The notes under the pieces were generated by a model. It did not search any database and was not told where the DNA came from. It was given only the letters and a program-made list of their open reading frames with translations. The translations under genes were made by a program, and so were the position numbers. 64,000 nt of DNA from Candidatus Manganitrophus morganii (GTDB lineage Bacteria > Nitrospirota > Nitrospiria > SBBL01 > Manganitrophaceae): NCBI GenBank assembly GCA_021651055.1, contig JAJHOH010000001.1, positions 1,302,001-1,366,000 on the forward strand, read 5' to 3'. Shown in pieces: positions 53,196 through 62,472 of the stretch (its first letter is position 1; each line of letters begins with the position of its first letter).

Positions 53196-53831
53196 ATGGG
53201 TTCAAACAGACTAATTGTGATCGAAGGGGCCATCGGGGTCGGGAAAACGACCCTTGCGCAGCTCCTGGCGCAGGAGCTGAAGGCCGACCTTCTTTTGGAA
53301 AAAGCGGAAGAGAATCCATTTCTTCCCCAGTTCTATGACGACCCGGAGAAGTGGGCCTTCCAGACCCAGCTTTTTTTCCTCCTCTCCCGGGCCCGCCAGC
53401 TGGAGGAGCTCGTCCAACAGAGCCTCTATGCCGAAACGACCATCACCGACTACTTCTTCCCCAAAGACCGGATCTTCGCCTATATGAACTTGCGCGAAGA
53501 GGAGCTGGTCCTCTATGAGCAGATCTACAAGATCTTGAACCCCCATATTCCGAAGCCCGACCTGGTCATCTTTCTGCAGGCGCATACCGATGCGCTCATC
53601 GATCGGATTCAACAGCGAGGGAGGCCTTATGAGAAGGAGATCCGGCCGGAGTATCTCCGCGCCCTGAACGATGCGTACAACCGTTTTTTCTTCCATTATG
53701 ATGAGAGCCCCCTCCTGGTGGTCGAAACCAGCGACATCGACTTTGTCCGGAATCGAGCCGATCTGACCGATCTGGTCACCCAAGTCAAACAGATGCGGCG
53801 CGGCAAGGAATATTACCATCCGACACGATAG
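53196..53831 (+). CDS. Deoxynucleoside kinase (dGK/dCK family)
   Basis: 211 aa. P-loop IEGAIGVGKTTLAQLLA; LLLEKAEENPFLPQFYDD; TITDYFFPKDRIFAYMNLRE with the DR-type motif; LIDRIQQRGRPYEKEI as the LID. These match bacterial deoxyguanosine/deoxyadenosine kinases, which salvage nucleosides in the cytoplasm. Exact substrate specificity is not readable. It is 37 bases after folK and followed by a REP-like palindrome before panC. Confidence 0.92.
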   Translation: MGSNRLIVIEGAIGVGKTTLAQLLAQELKADLLLEKAEENPFLPQFYDDPEKWAFQTQLFFLLSRARQLEELVQQSLYAETTITDYFFPKDRIFAYMNLREEELVLYEQIYKILNPHIPKPDLVIFLQAHTDALIDRIQQRGRPYEKEIRPEYLRALNDAYNRFFFHYDESPLLVVETSDIDFVRNRADLTDLVTQVKQMRRGKEYYHPTR

Positions 53832-53842
53832 GGAGATCGCCT

Positions 53843-53870
53843 GTAGCGGCGACGCATGCGTCGTCCCTAC
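53843..53870. repeat. GTAG/CTAC palindrome just upstream of panC (28 bp)
   Basis: The centre GACGCATGCGTC is a perfect 12-bp palindrome, with feet GTAG and CTAC and a few mismatches between. It ends ten bases before the panC ATG and takes the place of a ribosome-binding site. Confidence 0.8.
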
Positions 53871-53879
53871 CCTTCGAAA

Positions 53880-54722
53880 ATGAGAACCCTCTCCAACATC
53901 AAAGCCGTTCAGAAAATCCTGGCGCCCTTATGCGGCAAGAAGCGGATCGGGTTTGTCCCGACGATGGGGGCCTTTCACGAAGGGCATTTGGCCCTCATGC
54001 GCCGGGCCAAACGCGAATGCGATTTCGTCGTCGTCTCCCTTTTTGTGAATCCCCTTCAATTCGGACCCAAGGAGGACTTCACCGCCTACCCTCGCTCGGT
54101 TCCTTCGGACCGGAAGATGGCTCAAGAGGCGGGGGTCGATCTCCTCTGGACACCGACCGCGGAGGAGATCTACCCCTCCCCCTACCGGACTTTTGTCGAT
54201 GTGGAAGAAATCACCCGGCGCTGGGAAGGAGCCGTTCGGCCGGGTCATTTCCGCGGTGTCGCGACCATTGTCGCCAAACTCCTTCAGGTCGTCCAGCCCG
54301 ACCGGGCCTATTTCGGCCAGAAGGACTACCAGCAGACCCGTGTCCTTCGTCAGATGGTGAAGGACCTTCATTTTCCCGTTTCGATTCGAATCCTTCCGAC
54401 GGTTCGGGAAAAAGACGGCCTGGCAATGAGCTCCCGCAACCAGCGTCTCTCCCCCGCCGAGCGGGCGGCGGCGCCCATTTTATTCAGAGCCCTCAAGCAG
54501 GCGGAGAGGCGTGTCCGGCAGGGAATTCATGAAAGCCGGCCCCTTCTCCAAGAGCTCAAAGCGCTGATTCAATCCGAGCCGCTCGCCCAAATCGATTACA
54601 TCGCCCTCTGCGATCCGGCGTCCCTGGAGCCGGTCGAGAAGATCCAAAAAGAGGCGGTGTTCCTCCTGGCGGTCAAAATCGGATCGGTCCGCCTGATCGA
54701 TAACCTTCTCATTCGCATTTGA
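53880..54722 (+). CDS. panC: Pantothenate synthetase
   Basis: Start at ATG 53880 (MRTLSNIKAVQKILAPLCGK); the upstream frame is inside the palindrome. 280 aa. It has the nucleotidyl-transferase HxGH in PTMGAFHEGHLALM, VSLFVNPLQFGPKEDFTAYP, AYFGQKDYQQTRVLRQM and the KMSKS-like MSSRN. It joins pantoate and beta-alanine with ATP. It is the last gene of the biosynthetic string; no clear hairpin follows. Confidence 0.96.
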   Translation: MRTLSNIKAVQKILAPLCGKKRIGFVPTMGAFHEGHLALMRRAKRECDFVVVSLFVNPLQFGPKEDFTAYPRSVPSDRKMAQEAGVDLLWTPTAEEIYPSPYRTFVDVEEITRRWEGAVRPGHFRGVATIVAKLLQVVQPDRAYFGQKDYQQTRVLRQMVKDLHFPVSIRILPTVREKDGLAMSSRNQRLSPAERAAAPILFRALKQAERRVRQGIHESRPLLQELKALIQSEPLAQIDYIALCDPASLEPVEKIQKEAVFLLAVKIGSVRLIDNLLIRI

Positions 54723-54744
54723 CTGTTTTGTCGCGTTTTTTAGC

Positions 54745-54773
54745 TTGACAGAATCCCTTTTTTTTCAAATAAT
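54745..54773 (+). promoter_or_regulatory. Promoter of the first propeller lipoprotein
   Basis: TTGACA, 17 bases, AATAAT. The predicted start of transcription is about two bases before the ATG at 54782, which would make a leaderless message. Confidence 0.5.
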
Positions 54774-54781
54774 GGCGACGT

Positions 54782-57700
54782 ATGAAAAAAAGCCGTCGAA
54801 GCGACAAGCCGATCAAATTGTATTCGTTCCTCGGGATATTGCTTCTTTTTTTTCTATCGGTGAACAGCCTCGGCGGCTGCGGCGATGTCACCGAAAAGAA
54901 GACGGTCTCCTCCTCCAGAGAGAGCAAAGGGAGCACCCTCTACGTCGTTAATGCAGGCGATGGAAGCCTGCTGGCCTTTGATCCTCCCCAAAACGCTGCA
55001 AACAATCTCCAATCTGTTCTCCCGCAGGGAAATGTCTCCCCCGGACGACGCTTCCCCGAAGGGGTGACCGGGCCCGCCGGGATCTTTCTCGACCCGACCA
55101 CCGATACCCTTTACGTCGCCAACGCGGGTCAGAATGCCATCCTGATTTATGAGAATGCCAGCACGCTGAACCCGTCGCTTGGCTTGGCCGCCGCAACCCG
55201 CACGATCTCAGGACCGAACACCGGGTTGCATCGTCCCTTCGCGGTCATCTATCGCCCTCAGAACGGACAGCTTTATGTCGCCAACACGGACGATTACAGA
55301 ATTCTCATTTTCGATGAAAACTGTCCCGGCGCCCCGTCCGCTCTAGATGGAGACATCGCCCCCTGCCGGACGATCTCAGGGACTTCGACGTTGCTCGACT
55401 ACCCCAGAGCGCTCGCCTTGGATACCGGCACCGTTCAGACCCCGCGAGATATCTTATACGTCTCAAACATGGGGGGAAATTCGATCTTGGCCTTCGACAA
55501 TATTTCCCAGCAGACGACCCAAGGAGACGTCACACCAAGCCGGGTCATCACTTCTCATCCCGACGCCGGCCAAGCAGAGAGCATGTTGCAGCTCCCTTTC
55601 GGTCTCTTCATCGACAACGCCGACGACCGGCTCTACGTGGTCAAATCAGGGGGGAACCTGCCGGCGATCTTCATCTACGAGACGGCGAGCCTCAAAGGGA
55701 ACACTCCCGCCGCCTGCACATCGAATCCATCGCTATGCGGCACCGCGCCGGAGCGAATCTTGACCACCGATTTCAGCGCGCTCCCCCCGGAATGCAACGA
55801 CGTCTCCGCCCCCCCGGAATGCGCCACGACCCAGATGACGAACCCGGCGGGAATCGAGGTGGATGTCGCCCGATCGCGGATTTACGTCGTCAACAACAAC
55901 AATACAAACAACGTCAACGTGACCGGCGGCAAGAGCACCAGCAGTACGGCCCTCCTCGTCTTTAGCCTGAAAGACGCCGACGATACCGAACGCTGCCCCG
56001 TCACCGCCGCTCTCAACAGCTGCAATATCTCCCCCGATTGGCGGATCGGCGGGGATGTCACCGGAGACAACGAGACCACCCTGACGAACCCCGTCGGCGT
56101 CGCGGTCGATATGGAGAGAGATCTGGTCTATCTTTCGAACCCGACCGCCAACAACATCCTTGTCTTCTCCCTGGAAGGGGACGTGGCCCCCGCCAAGATC
56201 AATTCGGGAGGGAACACCCAGCTGCAGCAGCCGATCTCTTTCTTCTATGACAGTACGATGGACCGCCTCTATGTCGCCAACTTCAATTCGACATCGGTCA
56301 TTCCGAATACTCCGAATATCACCGTTTACGATGATATCAGCAGCCGGTTCTTTTTGAACAATGCGCCGAGCTGGACGATCACCGCCCCGGCCTCCGATAT
56401 TCAACGCCCCCGCGCGGTTTACCTCGACCGGACCCGGGGCCTGCTGATTATTCTGAGCGGGAACATCACCGACCCTGAACTTCAGATCTACGACATCGAT
56501 ACCATTCCTAATTTTCCGCTCGATTCGGCTCCCACGACAACGGCGCTCACCCTCCCCGCGCCGACGAAAACCTTCGCCACCGCCGAGGGGCTCCACCGGC
56601 CCAAGGCGATGGCGGTTGATGAGGAGCGCGGCTTCGTTTACATCGTAAACGACTGCGACGCCAGCCCGCAGTCCAATTGTCCAACGGCCCAACCGACCGG
56701 GAACCGGATCGTCGTCTACGATCTGGACGATTTAAGTCTGACCGCCCCCGTCCGGGTGATCGGCGGGGCGGCGACAGGATTGAACCGCCCCTTCGGCGTC
56801 TCCATCGATACGGAACGGGACATCCTTTATGTGACGAACACCGGTTCGGCCGGAAGCAATGTCAATGCGATCTTGGCCTTCCATGATGCCAGCACGACAA
56901 ATGGGAACATTTCCCCGGACCGGGTCATTTCCTCTCCCGGCGGCGCCGCAGCGGACGAAATCCTGAGCACCCCGACCGCTCCCGCCGTAAACATGGACGA
57001 CGATCGCCTCTATCTAATTAATCGGGGGAACAATTCCATCTATATCTACGACAACGCCAGCGGCCGGGACGGCGCGCTGGACCCCGATCGGAAAATCGCC
57101 GGCAGCGCTACCTCTCTTTTCTTCCTCGGAGGGCCCAGCGGGGACGGAACCGACATCACCGGCGCCCTGCTCGTCGATACGAGCGGGGGAAATGAAACAC
57201 TTTTCGTCGGTCAGCCGAGAGACCCCACCTGTCCGGACAGCTCGGTCGCCTGTGTTGCCTTACGCGGCGCTTTTCTCATCTTCAGCAGAGAGGGAAATCT
57301 CGCTCCAAGCCGCATCTGGTCGGGAGGAGGGGCGCCCTTTTTCGGGCCATCTGCAATCGCCCTCGACGGAGACGTCCTCTATATGGCGAGCCAGGGAGAT
57401 CCGGCGGTCACCGGAGACGACACCCTATCCATCCTGACGGAGGCGAGCCGTGTCAATACGGATGGCGATCCTCCGCTGTCTGTATCGATCCCGGCGCTCA
57501 ATAATCCGGCCGGACTCTTCGTCGATCCCGTTCAAGACCGGCTTTACATCTCCAACACCAGCAACGACGTTCCCCTGACAGGCACGATCGTCGTGATCGA
57601 AGGGTCCGATTTTGTGACCGGCGCCGGAACCCTCTTTTCGACGGAGCTGGCGCCCGGCGATACGATAAGTATCGGGACAACACTTTTTACCGTCTCTGCC

Positions 57701-58378
57701 GTCGGCTCCAATACCTCTCTGACCCTGTCCGCCCCCTACACGGGAACGACCGCCACCGGGATTGTCGCTTCCAGGCGGATCTGTATCAACACAGACCCCC
57801 CTTGCAACGCCGTTTTAATTTTTGACAACGCCGGCGACCTGGCAGATGCAGCCGGCCCGGTCACCCCCGATCAGATCCTGTCCAACGACGCGCTCGATAC
57901 GCCGCGAGGCTTGGCCGTCGACCTGGACCGAAGAGTTCTCTATATCGCAAATGCCGGGGGGGATTCCGTCTTGATTTTCAGAAACCTGGAGGCGCTGAAC
58001 GGTTCGGTCGCATTCGACGCCGAAATCGGCGGGCTGGGCCAGCCGGTGGCGGTCGCCGTGGACGCGGCGAACGAGCTGTTATATGTCCTCGATCAGGAAA
58101 CGTTGGAAATTAAGGTATTCGACCAACTCTCCACACTCAGCGGAAGCGTCATTCCCTCCCCGGTCCGGGTCATCTCAGGGGGGTTCATGGTTCAACCCTC
58201 CTCCCTTTTTCTCGATCCGCAAAATGACCTGCTCTACGTGGCCGATCAAGGGGCGAACATGGTCTACATCTTTACTGAGGCGAGCTCGGCTGAAGGGGAA
58301 GCCCATCACACAACGCTCGCCGGAAACACCACTGGCCTGAACCAGCCGGTCGCGCTTTCCGTCGACACCACGAGGTAA
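54782..58378 (+). CDS. Giant lipoprotein with ~19 NHL/YVTN-like propeller repeats
   Basis: 1198 aa. A signal with a lipobox (LSVNSLGGCGD) anchors it in a membrane. Repeats of the form D-x-LYV-(A/V)N-x-G-x-N-(S/A)-I-L-(I/A)-(F/Y)-(D/E)NAS run through the whole mature chain; I count about 19, enough for three six- to seven-bladed propellers. Near residues 939-996 the repeats are interrupted by a different beta-rich module (VVIEGSDFVTGAGTLFSTEL, APGDTISIGTTLFTVSAVGS). Several Cys pairs occur in loops. The family is seen in Nitrospirota and Deltaproteobacteria, often near cytochromes; the function is unknown. It is six bases before a paralog. Confidence 0.9.
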   Translation: MKKSRRSDKPIKLYSFLGILLLFFLSVNSLGGCGDVTEKKTVSSSRESKGSTLYVVNAGDGSLLAFDPPQNAANNLQSVLPQGNVSPGRRFPEGVTGPAGIFLDPTTDTLYVANAGQNAILIYENASTLNPSLGLAAATRTISGPNTGLHRPFAVIYRPQNGQLYVANTDDYRILIFDENCPGAPSALDGDIAPCRTISGTSTLLDYPRALALDTGTVQTPRDILYVSNMGGNSILAFDNISQQTTQGDVTPSRVITSHPDAGQAESMLQLPFGLFIDNADDRLYVVKSGGNLPAIFIYETASLKGNTPAACTSNPSLCGTAPERILTTDFSALPPECNDVSAPPECATTQMTNPAGIEVDVARSRIYVVNNNNTNNVNVTGGKSTSSTALLVFSLKDADDTERCPVTAALNSCNISPDWRIGGDVTGDNETTLTNPVGVAVDMERDLVYLSNPTANNILVFSLEGDVAPAKINSGGNTQLQQPISFFYDSTMDRLYVANFNSTSVIPNTPNITVYDDISSRFFLNNAPSWTITAPASDIQRPRAVYLDRTRGLLIILSGNITDPELQIYDIDTIPNFPLDSAPTTTALTLPAPTKTFATAEGLHRPKAMAVDEERGFVYIVNDCDASPQSNCPTAQPTGNRIVVYDLDDLSLTAPVRVIGGAATGLNRPFGVSIDTERDILYVTNTGSAGSNVNAILAFHDASTTNGNISPDRVISSPGGAAADEILSTPTAPAVNMDDDRLYLINRGNNSIYIYDNASGRDGALDPDRKIAGSATSLFFLGGPSGDGTDITGALLVDTSGGNETLFVGQPRDPTCPDSSVACVALRGAFLIFSREGNLAPSRIWSGGGAPFFGPSAIALDGDVLYMASQGDPAVTGDDTLSILTEASRVNTDGDPPLSVSIPALNNPAGLFVDPVQDRLYISNTSNDVPLTGTIVVIEGSDFVTGAGTLFSTELAPGDTISIGTTLFTVSAVGSNTSLTLSAPYTGTTATGIVASRRICINTDPPCNAVLIFDNAGDLADAAGPVTPDQILSNDALDTPRGLAVDLDRRVLYIANAGGDSVLIFRNLEALNGSVAFDAEIGGLGQPVAVAVDAANELLYVLDQETLEIKVFDQLSTLSGSVIPSPVRVISGGFMVQPSSLFLDPQNDLLYVADQGANMVYIFTEASSAEGEAHHTTLAGNTTGLNQPVALSVDTTR

Positions 58379-58384
58379 TCCGAA

Positions 58385-61300
58385 TTGAGATACGTGCGCT
58401 GGATAATGCTCCTCCTTGTCCTTCTTGGCGCAGGAGGGTTTCAGGGGTGCAGTGGCAACAGTAACGGCTCCGGTCAGACTCAGGAAGCGCCGGACCTGCC
58501 GCGCGGCGATGGGAATCTCTACGTCGCCAACAACGGAACGGGAAGCCTTCTCGCCTTTGACAACGCCTCGACCGCCGAGGGAGATCTCTCCCCTGACCGC
58601 CACTTTCCGGAAACCATCGCCGAACCGACCGGCCTTTTTTTGGATCAAACGACAGACACCCTTTACGTCGCCAACACCGGCCAGAACGCCATCCTCATTT
58701 ATGAGAATGCAAGCACGCTCGAACTGCCTGACGGCTTGGCCTCGGCGGACCGGGTGATTTCGGGGCCGCAAACCGGACTCCGCCTTCCCGGCGGCGTCGC
58801 CTACGACGCGACACGGCAGCGGCTTTATGTCGCGAATGAAGGGAACGCATCCATTCTGGTCTTTCACGCGAGCTGCTCGGAAACCGGTCTTCTCGACGGC
58901 GATCTCCCCCCCTGCCAAGTCCTCTCAAGCACTTCGACCTTGCTCGACGCTCCGGGGGAGCTCGCAGTAGACCCGGCGCGAGACATCCTTTACATCTCGA
59001 ACGAGGGAGCCAACTCGATCCTGGTCTACGAAAATGCCTCTCAATCATCGACTCAAGGAAATCTTCCGCCGACCCGGACGATTTCATCGATTCAATCTCC
59101 TTTAGGGATCTTCATCGACAGCACGAACGACCGGCTTTACGTCGTTCAAAGCGAGGACCAGGCAGCGGTTCTGGTCTATGAAAATGCCTCCACCCGGGCG
59201 GGTCAGACCTCCCCAGATCGGACGCTGACCGGTTCGAACACCCTTCTCGTGTTTCCGATCGGAATCGATGTCGACATCGACCAGAATTTGATCTACGTCG
59301 TCAACAACGACCACACGGCAGACGGCGACAGCGCCCTGCTCATCTTCTCCGATCCGTTCGCCAACTGCGCCGTCTGCGACGTCTCCCCGAGCCGGATCAT
59401 CACCGGCGACGAAACGGGGCTCACCGACGCAACCGACATCGCGGTCGATTCCCAGCTCGACCGGATCTACGTCTCGAACACATTGGACAACGCAGTCCTG
59501 CTGTTCGGGATGGAGGGGAATATTCCGCCGACAAAAATCAACACCGGCTCCGCCACCCGGCTGGAATGGCCGATCTCCTTTTCCTACGACAACGAGGAGG
59601 ACCGGCTCTACGTCCTCAACCTCCGCTCCTTCCTCGGCGGCGCCAGCTCCCCGATGATCGCCGTTTGGGACAATGTCAGTGAAACCTCCCTGAACAACAC
59701 CCCCCCGAGCTGGGGGATCCTCGCAAGCGGCATTTTGTTCCCCCGGGCGATCTATGTCGACAAAACGAGAAATCGTCTTCTCCTTCTTCTGCCGTCCATC
59801 AATGAGCTTCGTGTCTATGACCTCGACGCCGTCATTCCCAGCCCCCCGACCGGAAACGTTGCGCTCCCTGCTCCGGTCGCCACCTTCACCACCGGTCTCA
59901 ACGGCCCCCTGTCGATGTCGGTCGACGAAGGGAGGGGCCTTGCCTACGTGGCGAACGACACGAACAACGGCGTCGTCGTCTACGACCTGGACACCCTCGA
60001 CCCCACCCCTCGGACGCTGGTCGGATTGCAGACCCAGCTTGTCCGCCCTTTCGGACTTTTCGTCGATCCGGATCGGGATATCCTCTATGCGGTCAACACC
60101 CAGAGCAATAACATTCTCGCCTTCGATGACGCCAGCGGAAAACAGGGGAACACCCCGCCCGACCGAGTGATGACCTCCTCTTCTACCTTGGCTTCAGAGG
60201 ACCGGTTGAACGCGCCGACCGCCCCCTTCATGAACGTGGCCAAAGACCGGCTCTTTATCATCAATCGGGGAAACAATTCCGTCTATATCTTCGACACTGC
60301 CAGCACCCTCGACGGAGAGATTGAACCCAACCGGAAACTGGTCGGAGACGACACGGAAATCTCTTTTCCCCCCTCTCTTGATCCCCAAATTACCGGCGCG
60401 CTCTGGGTCGACACCAGCCGGGGGGGAGAGCGGCTCTTCCTCGGCGAGCCGATCGACCCGACCTGCACCCTCCCCCAGAACCAATGCGCGCGGGGCGCCT
60501 TCCTCCTCTTCAGCGCGGAGGGGAATTTTGCTCCGGGCCAGGTTTGGAGCGGCGGGGAAAATCAATTGATCGGCCCCTCGGCCGTGGCCGTCGATCCAAG
60601 ACGGGACCTCGTCTACGTCGCCAACCAGGGAAATCCGACGATCACTTCGGACGACTCGCTCTTCCTTTTTACCCACGCAAGCAGGTCTGATGGGAAGATG
60701 CCATTCGACGGCACTTTTTCCGTCACGGAAGGAAGCGTGATCGTGACCGGAACCGGAACTTCCTTTACCACCGATTTAGCCCCCGGCGACCACATCAAAA
60801 TCGGGGAGAACGCATTGATCGTTTCGACGATCTACTCGGATACCACCCTGACATTGACTTCGCCTTACCCCGGAGAGACCGCGTCCGGCCTGTTGGCCCT
60901 CCGCCTTCCCCAGACCCCTTGCAGCCCGATCTATAACCCCGAGGCCTCTTCCTGTCCCGATACCAAGCTGAACAACCCGGCCGGGCTTTTCGTCGATTCG
61001 GATCAAGACCGCCTTTATGTCGCGAACGCCGGAACCGATTGCGCCGATCCCGCCGCGCCGTGCAACAGCCTCCTCGTCTTCCACGCCGCCAGCAATTTCA
61101 GCTTCAACGCGGTCCCCAACCAGGTCATCACGAGCGATCGCCTCAATAGCCCGCGGGGCCTGGCCGTCGATTTAGGACGACAAACCCTTTTCGTCGCCAA
61201 TCATGGAAACAATTCGGTATTGGTCTTCAAGAATGTGGAGGATCTGAATGGAGAGGTCAGTCCGGACGCGGAGATCGGCGGGGCCGCCACCGGGATCGAT

Positions 61301-61633
61301 GAGCCGATCGGCGTTGCGATCGATCCGGAGCGGGACATTCTCTATGTTTTGAATGAGGGGACGTCGGAAATTTTGGTCTTCGAGAACGCTTCGAGTCTGG
61401 ACGGAGACAGCGCCCCCGCCCGTACCCTCTCCGGGAATTTCATGCAAACCCCCTCCTTCCTCTTCCTCGACGCGGAGGGGGATCTTCTCTATGTGGCCAA
61501 TCGGGAAGCGGACGCGGTCCACATCTTCACAGACGCCAGCCGAGCCGACGGGGAAGCCGCGCACAAAACGATCACTGGGATCAACACAGGCCTCAATCAG
61601 CCGGTCGGCTTGGCGGTCGATACGGCCCGCTAG
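58385..61633 (+). CDS. Second giant propeller lipoprotein, paralog of the preceding gene
   Basis: 1082 aa from TTG 58385, with GAGGT nine bases upstream inside the previous gene's end. A GTG three codons later is an alternative. The lipobox GGFQGCSG is followed by the same repeats (LYVANNGTGSLLAFDNAST, LYVANTGQNAILIYENAST). The first ~200 residues match the neighbour almost block for block, so the pair arose by tandem duplication. The inserted beta module is at about 773-837 (SVTEGSVIVTGTGTSFTTDL, APGDHIKIGENALIVSTIYS). It is convergent with the FGE-fold gene 17 bases away. Confidence 0.9.
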   Translation: MRYVRWIMLLLVLLGAGGFQGCSGNSNGSGQTQEAPDLPRGDGNLYVANNGTGSLLAFDNASTAEGDLSPDRHFPETIAEPTGLFLDQTTDTLYVANTGQNAILIYENASTLELPDGLASADRVISGPQTGLRLPGGVAYDATRQRLYVANEGNASILVFHASCSETGLLDGDLPPCQVLSSTSTLLDAPGELAVDPARDILYISNEGANSILVYENASQSSTQGNLPPTRTISSIQSPLGIFIDSTNDRLYVVQSEDQAAVLVYENASTRAGQTSPDRTLTGSNTLLVFPIGIDVDIDQNLIYVVNNDHTADGDSALLIFSDPFANCAVCDVSPSRIITGDETGLTDATDIAVDSQLDRIYVSNTLDNAVLLFGMEGNIPPTKINTGSATRLEWPISFSYDNEEDRLYVLNLRSFLGGASSPMIAVWDNVSETSLNNTPPSWGILASGILFPRAIYVDKTRNRLLLLLPSINELRVYDLDAVIPSPPTGNVALPAPVATFTTGLNGPLSMSVDEGRGLAYVANDTNNGVVVYDLDTLDPTPRTLVGLQTQLVRPFGLFVDPDRDILYAVNTQSNNILAFDDASGKQGNTPPDRVMTSSSTLASEDRLNAPTAPFMNVAKDRLFIINRGNNSVYIFDTASTLDGEIEPNRKLVGDDTEISFPPSLDPQITGALWVDTSRGGERLFLGEPIDPTCTLPQNQCARGAFLLFSAEGNFAPGQVWSGGENQLIGPSAVAVDPRRDLVYVANQGNPTITSDDSLFLFTHASRSDGKMPFDGTFSVTEGSVIVTGTGTSFTTDLAPGDHIKIGENALIVSTIYSDTTLTLTSPYPGETASGLLALRLPQTPCSPIYNPEASSCPDTKLNNPAGLFVDSDQDRLYVANAGTDCADPAAPCNSLLVFHAASNFSFNAVPNQVITSDRLNSPRGLAVDLGRQTLFVANHGNNSVLVFKNVEDLNGEVSPDAEIGGAATGIDEPIGVAIDPERDILYVLNEGTSEILVFENASSLDGDSAPARTLSGNFMQTPSFLFLDAEGDLLYVANREADAVHIFTDASRADGEAAHKTITGINTGLNQPVGLAVDTAR

Positions 61634-61650
61634 AGAGAATGCCCCGCCGA

Positions 61651-62469
61651 TTATCCGTTTTTTGCGCAGCGAAACCCCAGAAAGGGAAAGCGGTCGGTCG
61701 GCGCGACGTTTTGCCGGAAGGGAAGACGGGAAAAAATAGGAAGGGAATAGTGACCTGACTCGCCGAAGGCGTCGCCTTTGGCGATCTTGAATAGCTCTCC
61801 GAAATCGGGGCTCTGATGATCGCCCCCCGGATATTGCTTGTACCAGTCGGCGACCCACTCCATGACGTTTCCGTTCAGATCAAAAACACCATAAAAGCTT
61901 CGGTCCTCTTTCCACCGGCCCACCGGAGTAATGCCGCCGTGGCCGCCGGCGCTGACGTTGGCCTTCGTTGCATCGAATTGATTTCCCCAGACGTAGAGGT
62001 AGCCGTGCGGCCCCCGCGCCGCCTTCTCCCACTCCGCCTCGGTCGGAAGACGCTTTCCCATCCATTCGCAATAATCCTCGGCCTCGAACCAGTTGACGTC
62101 GGTCACCGGAAAGTTCGCCTGCCCGCCGGGAAAACGCCCCTCTTTCCAGGAGGGAGGCGGCCGTCGCTGGCGCTGTTCGACAAACGCCGCATATTCCTGG
62201 TTCGTCACCTCGTATCGGTCTATCAGAAAGTCGGCGACGAAGATCCTTCGCTCGGGATGTTCATCGAGATACCACGGCTTCTTATTTCCGAATTCCGCCT
62301 GGTTGTTGCCGGAGGTGTCGACCTCATTGCTCCCCATGATGAACTCCCCGGCGGGGATGAGGACCATTTCGGGAGGAACTTCCTGCTGACCGGAGAAAAA
62401 GGAGATAAAGAGCGCAATTGGAATAGAGAGGAGGAGAAAGAGGAAAATCAACTTTCTGACAAAAGACAT
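61651..62469 (-). CDS. Membrane-anchored SUMF1/FGE-fold protein
   Basis: 272 aa. One N-terminal membrane helix (about 5-26) precedes the formylglycine-generating-enzyme-like fold: MVLIPAGEFIMGSNEV, IDRYEVTNQEYAAFVEQ, FPVTDVNWFEAEDYCEWMGK, RLPTEAEWEKAARGP, GVFDLNGNVMEWVADWY and the terminal LGFRCAKNG. The usual RGGSW block before the C-terminus is KIAKGDAF here, so classic FGE chemistry is doubtful. Others of this fold are EgtB-type oxygenases or non-enzymatic binders. It directly follows the multiheme cytochrome (three-base gap), so a role in maturing or docking that protein is plausible. Confidence 0.9.
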   Translation of the reverse strand: MSFVRKLIFLFLLLSIPIALFISFFSGQQEVPPEMVLIPAGEFIMGSNEVDTSGNNQAEFGNKKPWYLDEHPERRIFVADFLIDRYEVTNQEYAAFVEQRQRRPPPSWKEGRFPGGQANFPVTDVNWFEAEDYCEWMGKRLPTEAEWEKAARGPHGYLYVWGNQFDATKANVSAGGHGGITPVGRWKEDRSFYGVFDLNGNVMEWVADWYKQYPGGDHQSPDFGELFKIAKGDAFGESGHYSLPIFSRLPFRQNVAPTDRFPFLGFRCAKNG

Positions 62470-62472
62470 TAT

